The notes beneath the pieces are model-generated. The model saw nothing but the letters and a program-made list of their open reading frames with translations. It did no database searches and was not told the origin of the DNA. 7,650 nt of DNA from JARRRL01 sp037380725. GTDB lineage: Bacteria > Pseudomonadota > Gammaproteobacteria > Pseudomonadales > JANQJO01. The DNA lies in assembly GCA_037380725.1 (NCBI GenBank), contig JARRRL010000192.1, positions 1 to 7,650 on the forward strand. The letters run 5' to 3'. The position numbers and the translations under genes are program-made. Within the stretch, counting starts at the first letter, position 1. Each line of letters begins with the position of its first letter. This document shows positions 1 through 4,967 of this stretch, piece after piece.

Positions 1-137
1 GTTTGCTGGTGGCTGGCCCTCTTGGTTGGGCTATTTTGGGTGGTATTTTTGTATTGAGTTTGGGAGTGGGGTATAAGGCTGGTAGTCTCGCCGATTCTGC
101 TGGACAGAATCTGGCTGATGGAATTATGAATAGGTGA
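1..137 (+). CDS. C-terminal fragment of a glycine-rich hydrophobic protein (5' end outside window)
   Basis: The frame starting at base 3 is open from the window edge to a TGA at 135-137 and gives 44 residues. It begins with a strongly hydrophobic stretch of about 24 residues (LLVAGPLGWAILGGIFVLSL, then GVGY) with glycines spaced as in glycine-zipper membrane helices. A short polar tail rich in Ala, Gly and Asp follows (KAGSLADSAGQNLADGIMNR). The start and most of the protein are missing, so no family can be assigned with confidence. A hydrophobic, glycine-rich C-terminus of this kind occurs in pore-forming bacteriocins and some type VI secretion effectors, but also in ordinary membrane proteins. 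The next gene on the same strand starts about 45-60 bases downstream and encodes a small membrane protein, so the two may be co-transcribed. The function is unknown; the reading frame itself is moderately certain. Confidence 0.5.
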   Translation, partial: LLVAGPLGWAILGGIFVLSLGVGYKAGSLADSAGQNLADGIMNR

Positions 138-180
138 TGGCGTGCAGTTTACTACTGAGAATGTGTTCTAGTCTTGCTTT

Positions 181-507
181 TTGATTACCTGTGTAGCGAT
201 GGCAATTAGTTGGATATCCTTTTCTCGAATTTCAATGGCGCGAATGGAGCGAGAGATGAAAGCGGATGGTCTCCCAAGGCCTTGCAGTTGGGATGGCGTT
301 GGTGCACGCGCCATTTGGATGGCTTGGGTTATCGCGCTACCGATCGGACCATTTAATGTAATTAATGATCCTTCGATTGATGTTCCAACTGTTCGGAAAT
401 ACGCTACTTCTAGGGATAAAATACGTGCTGTAGCTTTAATGGTTTCCGGTTATTCATTTTTGTTTGTTGTGCTAGCTGGTGTAGCACTTGGGATAGTTGA
501 AACATAG
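181..507 (+). CDS. Small predicted inner-membrane protein, function unknown
   Basis: This frame encodes at most 108 residues. An in-frame stop at 169-171 limits the start. The earliest candidate is TTG at 181, and ATG at 199 gives a more natural N-terminus (MAISWISFSRISMARMEREM). Neither has a clear Shine-Dalgarno sequence, so the start is unresolved. Counting from the TTG, residues 8-32 form a basic, amphipathic segment. Two hydrophobic segments at about 42-58 and 83-106 are predicted membrane helices, separated by a polar loop with NDPSIDVPTVRKYATSRDK. The mix of conserved-looking residues (WDG, LPIGPF, DPSID, VRKYAT) is typical of a real protein and resembles, from memory, a gammaproteobacterial hypothetical family. 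It follows a glycine-zipper-like protein on the same strand. An immunity or accessory membrane protein is one possibility, but that is only inference. Confidence 0.6.
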   Translation: MITCVAMAISWISFSRISMARMEREMKADGLPRPCSWDGVGARAIWMAWVIALPIGPFNVINDPSIDVPTVRKYATSRDKIRAVALMVSGYSFLFVVLAGVALGIVET

Positions 508-694
508 TTTTCAGAAAGTGCATGGTTTTGGTCTGCCTGGAAACTGTTCGGCAACAAACGGCAAACGGGACACCACCATTCCCTCCACCTCTAACTCAAC
601 ACACAAAATACATACAGAAAATCAAAAAATTTTTTGTGACCACCACTCAACATTGGAGAATGCGAGAAGTATTAGAGCGCTGATAGGAGCCTGT

Positions 695-847
695 ATGGCA
701 CAGGAAACCCACGCTCTACCCAAGCTATTTCGACTACTCGAAGGATGTCAAAATGTGGAAAAATATTACTCAAAAGACCTCTCTGGTAATGGTATTTTTT
801 ATTCATATTATGTGTTTTTACAAACTTTAGACGGATTGACGGCGTGA
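695..847 (+). CDS. Doubtful small ORF, 50 aa
   Basis: The frame starts at ATG 695 with AGGAG at 685-689, five bases upstream, which is the best Shine-Dalgarno match in this stretch. The product begins MAQETHALPKLFRLLEGCQN. It has an amphipathic start, a lysine/tyrosine-rich middle (VEKYYSKDL) and a hydrophobic, aromatic segment (GIFYSYYVFLQTL). No family is recognised. The frame is also open upstream to 497, but that part is compositionally odd (T, S, N, H-rich) and is probably not translated. It could be a genuine small protein, a decayed gene fragment or chance. Confidence 0.2.
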   Translation: MAQETHALPKLFRLLEGCQNVEKYYSKDLSGNGIFYSYYVFLQTLDGLTA

Positions 848-961
848 GTACTGATAATCGTTTTCTTAAAAGTTTAATCTGATAAGGAGTTTATTCTAGC
901 AAAGAGGTATATTCCTCAATCTTCCTCATCTTTTTATCAAAACTACGGACAGTTTTAAGGC

Positions 962-1012
962 AAAAAACGGTTTAATCCTTGATCAATATCAATGGTGGTC
1001 AGCATAAACCGT
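962..1012 (-). terminator. Candidate intrinsic terminator for the leftward repair genes
   Basis: On the minus strand, ACGGTTTA (1012-1005) pairs perfectly with TAAACCGT (974-967), and five more T follow directly at 966-962. The 30-base interval contains its own small hairpin, TTGAT/ATCAA (992-988 with 983-979, 4-base loop), which would shorten the effective loop. The structure begins 16 bases after the helicase stop codon, where a terminator is expected. The stem is only 8 bp and half A/T, so its strength is uncertain. Confidence 0.45.
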
Positions 1013-1027
1013 GTCAATACGCAAATG

Positions 1028-2215
1028 TCAACACGCCACCCACCGATCCGTTTCTGGAAAATACAATCCAAATCGAATCGCCCCTATTTCCGCTGTATTT
1101 TTACCCCAACCCGCTTCAATCACTCCACGGTACCGCTCGCCCTGTTCACCATACGCAGCCCAAATGTCCGCCTCCGAATGATGCGCCAAATGGGATACTT
1201 TAAAATCAACAATCCAAATTGTATTGTCTTCGATAAAACACCGATCCAAACGGTGAGAAACCACATCATGCTCATCCACACGCTGACTTAAGGACCATTC
1301 CAAAGCCATCGCGGGTCGCGCCTGCATAATCCAGCGTCCCCGTTCTGTGTGTAATAAATGCTTAAAACACAGTTCAAGCCGTTCAATACCCGCCGGAATA
1401 CTTTCAGCAGTCACCCCCGCTTCCGCCAACCACGTCACCGCGAATTCACGCCAACCTCGATTCACAAAAGCAGCCAAACGCTCTCCATCCGAATTCGCTT
1501 CAACACATTCGTGCAAAAACAAACCCAATTGCCGTTCCACATCGGCCTGCACATCCGCAAACGTCGCCATCAGCTCCGTCACTGCCGCCACACTGTTGGC
1601 TTTCGCTCGGCGTCGCCAAAATGGTGCTTCTTGGGCTAACGCGCTCGCACGCTCTGCCTCGTTCTTCGCTGACTCGTCATTCGCCGCCCGCACACGTTGC
1701 CACGGCACCGGTACAGCGAGATCCCAGCGCATCACATTGGCGTTAATGGGTAAACCCGACCATAACCAAGGTCGTTCATCCGTTTCCTCGCCTTCACGAC
1801 TCCCACCTTCACGACCCTCGCCTTCAAGATTTTCCGATTTGGTGCCCTGCGCCGCCACAAACTCACGCAAACGCGCGTGCTCCGCTGGCGTCAAACTTTC
1901 CAATAAACTGGATAAAAACGCATCCTCCCGCGCCGTTCGAATCTCGCCTTTTTCCTCATCCACAGCCACCTTCGACAGCAAGGTCACACTGCTCCGCCCC
2001 CGCGTCACCGCCACATACAGCACCCGTTTTAATTCTTGTAAGCCTTTTTGCCGTTCAACATGCCGCAGATACTGATACAGACTCACACCGTCCGCTTGGA
2101 CTTTATCAGGCAGCGGTGCCATCAGCAGACCTTCACCGTGCTCAAAAACCAACGTCTGCGCTTGCAACAAGGGCGTATCGTCCAAGGCTCCGGTTTTTTC
2201 CGCAAACGGAATCAA
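1028..2215 (-). CDS. AddA/RecB-like helicase-nuclease, C-terminal part (split by frameshift): motif VI and PD-(D/E)XK nuclease
   Basis: This 395-residue frame is the continuation of the UvrD-type helicase encoded just upstream (4743-2212). Its first codon, TTG at 2215-2213, overlaps the upstream TGA and is unlikely to be a true start. The opening residues IPFAEK continue motif V of the upstream part (GLEFDHV). Helicase motif VI is at residues 61-73 (ELKRVLYVAVTRG), with the arginine that contacts ATP at 72. A low-complexity linker of three 5-residue units lies at about 130-145 (LEGEG, REGGS, REGEE). The C-terminal nuclease shows the RecB-family set: H235 (FLHE), D324 (HRLDR), D337 and K339 (VDFK), and Q358/Y362 (QGERY). 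All catalytic positions are therefore present, although the usual DYKT is DFKV. A nuclease of this type cuts the strands unwound by the helicase during double-strand-break processing. The domain assignment is confident; whether this piece is translated on its own is doubtful. Confidence 0.85.
   Translation of the reverse strand: MIPFAEKTGALDDTPLLQAQTLVFEHGEGLLMAPLPDKVQADGVSLYQYLRHVERQKGLQELKRVLYVAVTRGRSSVTLLSKVAVDEEKGEIRTAREDAFLSSLLESLTPAEHARLREFVAAQGTKSENLEGEGREGGSREGEETDERPWLWSGLPINANVMRWDLAVPVPWQRVRAANDESAKNEAERASALAQEAPFWRRRAKANSVAAVTELMATFADVQADVERQLGLFLHECVEANSDGERLAAFVNRGWREFAVTWLAEAGVTAESIPAGIERLELCFKHLLHTERGRWIMQARPAMALEWSLSQRVDEHDVVSHRLDRCFIEDNTIWIVDFKVSHLAHHSEADIWAAYGEQGERYRGVIEAGWGKNTAEIGAIRFGLYFPETDRWVAC
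1791..1830. repeat. 15-bp tandem repeat, three imperfect copies, inside the helicase-nuclease gene
   Basis: The unit starts CCTTCACGAC at 1791 and 1806 and CCTTCAAGAT at 1821, an exact 15-base period. It is in frame and encodes the 5-residue units LEGEG, REGGS and REGEE on the minus strand, in the linker between the helicase and nuclease domains. Confidence 0.8.
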
Positions 2216-2217
2216 AC
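2212..2217 (-). other. Single-base frameshift in motif V of the helicase gene
   Basis: On the minus strand the bases read CAT GTT TGA. One extra T in the T-run (plus-strand AAA at 2214-2216) would give CAT GTT TTG ATT CCG, which continues the protein as DHV-L-I-P-F, a normal helicase motif V. The missing base lies in a homopolymer, a typical sequencing or assembly error, although a real mutation cannot be excluded. Confidence 0.85.
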
Positions 2218-4743
2218 ATGATCGAACTCCAAGCCCTTGGATTTATGAATCGTCATGATTTGAACTGGGTTCGCACAGGAACTGAGAATACTGCCGTACG
2301 CCTTATCCAGCGCAAGGGCAAACGTTTCCGAACAATAAGGTGTGCCTTCTCGTGTGTGGCGCTCCAATAATGCCCAATACGCCTCCACACAATCCACATC
2401 CCGATCCGCAACACCAGCCAACAAACCCGTCGCCCACGCCGCCCACCGCGCTTTCACTGAAAGCGACACATACGGATAATCATCAATCATAGGGCGCAAG
2501 GGATCCACCACACGTCGTATCAACTGACGCCCTTCCGCAGACAAATCGGGTAATGCGTCTGACCGCTCTAAACACGCCACCAACACCGGCCACACATTGT
2601 TTTGCGTTTCAAACACCACCAACAGATCTTCTAAACACAGACCACACACCGGTGAACGCAACAAGGCCGCCCACGCCAAACCATTATTTGGCTCCGCAAT
2701 CACGTTCGTGAGAACCAGCAAATCCTGCACCACCGGCTCTGTACTCAATACGCGCGCTTCCACCGCTTCATACGGCACATTTCCCTGAGACAAAGCGGGC
2801 AACACCGCGCGCAAATGCCGCCGACCACGAACCAAAATCGCTATCGACGCTTCTGGCTCCGCCTGTCGAATACGCTGCACCAACTCCACGCAGCGCTGCA
2901 CCACTGCCGCATCGGACTCACACCAATCGCAATGCACTCCACGCGACACCCCACGCAACACAGGGCTTTGAGTAACAATATCGGCATGATCAGCATGGTC
3001 AACAGTACCGGAACGACCGGCGAGGGAGGCGCGGTAAGCAACTCGCCCCGTTGTTACATCGTCATCAGGCGGAAATATCGACCGAAAATGCGTGTTTACC
3101 CATTCCACGATTTCCGGGTCCGAACGGAAATTGCGCGTCAAACGCAAATACTGTAAGGGTGCCGGCCCCATACCGTGAGTTTTCACCTGCAAAAATAAAC
3201 CCACTTCCGCTTGACGAAAACGATAAATGGACTGCATCGGATCGCCCACTAAAAATAAGGTTGGCGGCTGTTCATCCTCCGGCGTGTGTGCCACCTGCCA
3301 ATCGGAAATCAATTGCAACAACAAATGGTACTGTGTGAGCGAGGTATCCTGAAATTCATCAACCAAAATGTGTTGGTATCGCTGCGACAATTGTATGACC
3401 GCATCGTGATTGTCGGTATCGTGCAACGCGCGCATCGCCCCCAACGAGACTTCACAAAAATCCACTTCACCCGCACTTTGAAATCCCACTTTTAAACACG
3501 CTACCGCAATCAACAACAACTCAATTAATTGCATCAAGGTCTGCGCATCGACCGTCGTTAATCGGGGGGGTGGCAACAACGAAATCGCATTCAATACCGC
3601 CAACAGATCATCCGCAGACTGAAGCGATTCCAGCAACGATTGAAATTCAACTTTTCCCGACTTCAAACGCGCTTTCTCATCGGCACTACGACCCGCCGAC
3701 ACGGCAGGAAACCCCAAGGCTTTGGTCACACCACGCACCTTGCGAAATTGTTTTTTCCCAGGGCTACCCGTGCTCAGCAACGCCACCAAGCTGTCCATAA
3801 AAACCGCTGAATCGTCTGCTGCATCATCTGCTGCATCGTCAGTTGAATTTTGTGTAAACAATAAGCGCGCCAAAGGACTGGACGCATCACCCACCACATC
3901 AAACCCAAAACGAGCCGCATCGAAGTGCATCCGCAGTGCATCCCGCAGGCCAGGATAGGTGCTGTGTAACAAACGATCGAGCTGCGCGCGCGTTTCAGCC
4001 CGTAAGTGCTGCACACTGTTTTCAATGTGCTCTTTCAAAGCCAAACTCGAATCACGCGCCCTCCCCATAAACGCCGGATTGACCACGTGCGTTAACCACT
4101 GATCGCGCACCGCCAACAATCGCGCAACCAAATCCACCAAACGCGGCGCGTCATTGTCTACGCGCAGTAATACATCCAAAGGAGAAACGGCATCCCTTGC
4201 CGCGTGCCCCCCACCCTCACACGACTGACGCGTAACCCAATAGTGCACCGCTTCTTGTGCCGCCTCGCGATAGCGGGTTTCCGCATCATCGGTAATGTTG
4301 GGTTGACTGCCAAATTCAGATAATAACGGTAATTGTTGCGCAATCGAGCCGCACAGCGCATCGATCGTCATGATGCGTAAACGACCCGGGTTTTCCACCA
4401 GATCCCAGGATTCCTGCTCACTGCGCAGCAATACCCGCTTGGCTAAACGCCAATTAGTACGATCCGGCTCCGTATCCGGCTCCGCCTGTGACGACGCGCG
4501 GATTAAAGAATCCAGCACCCGTTGCCGCATTTCCGCCGCTGCTTTATTCGTGAACGTAATGGCCAATAACGCTTCCGGCTCGCTGACTGCCGCGCCCAAT
4601 AATGCCAATAAACGCTGCGTTAACAATTCGGTTTTACCCGAACCCGCCGGTGCTTGCACCACATAACTGCCGCGTACCTGAATCGCTTCCTGCCGCGCCC
4701 ACACATCCGCATCCAGCAATGCTTCATCCGTTTTCGAATTCAC
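2212..4743 (-). CDS. AddA/RecB-like UvrD-family helicase, N-terminal part (truncated by frameshift)
   Basis: This 843-residue frame encodes a superfamily 1 DNA helicase of the UvrD/RecB/AddA group, expected to unwind DNA at double-strand ends in the cytoplasm using ATP. Visible motifs: Walker A APAGSGKTELLT (31-42, K37), motif Ia LAITFTNKAAAEMR (60-73), motif II VDEFQDT (461-467), motif III LVGDPMQSIYRFRQAE (498-513), motif IV LRLTRNFRSDPEIVEWV (533-549), and motif V TIHKSKGLEFDHV (831-843). There the frame hits TGA at 2214-2212. Joined to the next frame, the product would be about 1,238 residues, in the AddA size range. The start is GTG 4743-4741, supported by TAGGGTGGT nine bases upstream (4760-4752). 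Residues 300-312 (TDDAADDAADDSA) and 88-94 (EPDTEPD) are tandem-repeat linkers. It lies 224 bases downstream of an AddB-like nuclease gene on the same strand, so the two should form one complex. Without motif VI this fragment alone should not be an active helicase. Confidence 0.92.
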   Translation of the reverse strand: MNSKTDEALLDADVWARQEAIQVRGSYVVQAPAGSGKTELLTQRLLALLGAAVSEPEALLAITFTNKAAAEMRQRVLDSLIRASSQAEPDTEPDRTNWRLAKRVLLRSEQESWDLVENPGRLRIMTIDALCGSIAQQLPLLSEFGSQPNITDDAETRYREAAQEAVHYWVTRQSCEGGGHAARDAVSPLDVLLRVDNDAPRLVDLVARLLAVRDQWLTHVVNPAFMGRARDSSLALKEHIENSVQHLRAETRAQLDRLLHSTYPGLRDALRMHFDAARFGFDVVGDASSPLARLLFTQNSTDDAADDAADDSAVFMDSLVALLSTGSPGKKQFRKVRGVTKALGFPAVSAGRSADEKARLKSGKVEFQSLLESLQSADDLLAVLNAISLLPPPRLTTVDAQTLMQLIELLLIAVACLKVGFQSAGEVDFCEVSLGAMRALHDTDNHDAVIQLSQRYQHILVDEFQDTSLTQYHLLLQLISDWQVAHTPEDEQPPTLFLVGDPMQSIYRFRQAEVGLFLQVKTHGMGPAPLQYLRLTRNFRSDPEIVEWVNTHFRSIFPPDDDVTTGRVAYRASLAGRSGTVDHADHADIVTQSPVLRGVSRGVHCDWCESDAAVVQRCVELVQRIRQAEPEASIAILVRGRRHLRAVLPALSQGNVPYEAVEARVLSTEPVVQDLLVLTNVIAEPNNGLAWAALLRSPVCGLCLEDLLVVFETQNNVWPVLVACLERSDALPDLSAEGRQLIRRVVDPLRPMIDDYPYVSLSVKARWAAWATGLLAGVADRDVDCVEAYWALLERHTREGTPYCSETFALALDKAYGSILSSCANPVQIMTIHKSKGLEFDHV
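3814..3837. repeat. 12-bp in-frame tandem duplication, helicase gene
   Basis: Two adjacent copies of RTCTGCTGCATC (3814-3825 and 3826-3837) differ only in the first base and are followed by a decayed partial copy. They encode DDAADDAADD, an acidic linker at residues 302-311. Confidence 0.85.
4461..4484. repeat. 12-bp in-frame tandem duplication, helicase gene
   Basis: GATCCGGCTCCG (4461-4472) is followed directly by TATCCGGCTCCG (4473-4484), with one difference. It encodes AEPDTEPD (residues 87-94), between helicase motifs Ia and II. Confidence 0.85.
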
Positions 4744-4751
4744 TGCAATTT

Positions 4752-4760
4752 ACCACCCTA
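4752..4760 (-). promoter_or_regulatory. Ribosome-binding site of the helicase gene
   Basis: The minus strand reads TAGGGTGGT, matching the Shine-Dalgarno consensus TAAGGAGGT at seven of nine positions. It lies eight bases upstream of the GTG at 4743. It supports the GTG as the start, because no better candidate lies before the Walker A motif. Confidence 0.55.
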
Positions 4761-4763
4761 TTT

Positions 4764-4823
4764 CGTGTATACAATCTAAAAACCGTGCATACAATCTGAA
4801 AGCTACGTATACAATTTGAAAAC
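4764..4823. repeat. Three direct repeats with a 20-bp period upstream of the helicase gene
   Basis: The core ATACAAT recurs at 4769, 4789 and 4809, exactly 20 bases apart. The copies read roughly CGTGTATACAATCTAAAAAC, CGTGCATACAATCTGAAAGC and CGTATACAATTTGAAAAC. Two contain the palindrome GTATAC. The first copy ends about 20 bases from the start codon. A 20-base period places the copies on the same face of the helix, as expected for tandem protein-binding sites. No known operator is identified. Confidence 0.8.
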
Positions 4824-4918
4824 TATTCTCGTTAATTCGTTACAAAACGCAGCGTTCTACTTCACATTCCTTGGCTAGACTTATAAAAGTGTTGATTGAT
4901 GATGCGACAACCCAGTTG

Positions 4919-4953
4919 NNNNNNNNNNNNNNNNNNNNNNNNNNNNNNNNNNN
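4919..4953. other. Assembly gap (35 N)
   Basis: Thirty-five undetermined bases. The gap starts 14 bases beyond the nuclease stop codon and lies between that gene and the repeat cluster, so the true spacer length and any terminator or promoter there are unknown. Confidence 0.99.
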
Positions 4954-4967
4954 AACGCAGTCGTTTT

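Larger units (their letters stand above)
508..1027. other. AT-rich intergenic stretch without a firm gene
   Basis: This lies between the stop of the small membrane protein and the end of the leftward helicase gene, so the flanking genes converge on it. About 548-630 is strongly biased to A and C on the plus strand and contains a 14-base palindrome (CAAAAAATTTTTTG, 623-636). A 50-codon frame at 695-847 has a good ribosome-binding site. Its TGA overlaps a GTG (844-846) that opens a 12-codon frame (MSTDNRFLKSLI) ending at 882. These could be remnants of decayed genes. A weak 6-bp inverted repeat (AAAACT/AGTTTT) sits at 939-956. Except for the likely terminator at 962-1012, nothing else is recognisable. 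I see no tRNA, rRNA or insertion-sequence ends. Confidence 0.55.
4744..4967. other. Intergenic spacer between the AddB-like and AddA-like genes
   Basis: This 224-base, AT-rich spacer separates two genes that are expected to work together. Near the helicase it holds the ribosome-binding site and the three 20-bp repeats. Near the nuclease stop it holds a short inverted repeat, AACG/CGTT (4954-4957 and 4962-4965), directly abutting the assembly gap. On the minus strand, TTGTCG (4906-4901) and TTATAA (4886-4881 region) could be a poor sigma-70-like promoter. No convincing coding frame is seen, and apparent frames crossing the gap are not meaningful. Confidence 0.5.

Noticed and set aside
93..111. 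Perfect 7-bp inverted repeat GATTCTG/CAGAATC with a 5-base loop
   Set aside because: It falls inside the open reading frame of the left-end protein and is not followed by a T-run, so a terminator role is not supported.
572..589. Minus-strand G-rich run (GGTGGAGGG and nearby GG pairs) as a G-quadruplex
   Set aside because: Most runs have only two G, which would give at best a weak two-layer structure, and no gene start lies nearby to suggest a role.
1347..2075. Long plus-strand frame of 242 codons
   Set aside because: It lies wholly opposite the helicase-nuclease frame, whose motifs are clear, and its product is a Ser/Arg/Thr-rich sequence without recognisable domains.
2212..2220. Programmed -1 ribosomal frameshift joining the two helicase frames
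   Set aside because: A -1 shift after GTT would restore the frame, but the site (CAT GTT TGA) is not a standard slippery heptamer and the P-site tRNA would re-pair poorly. A missing base in the T-run is simpler.
4764..4823. Possible CRISPR array
   Set aside because: The three copies are directly adjacent with no unique spacers, and the unit is only 20 bases long and imperfect.
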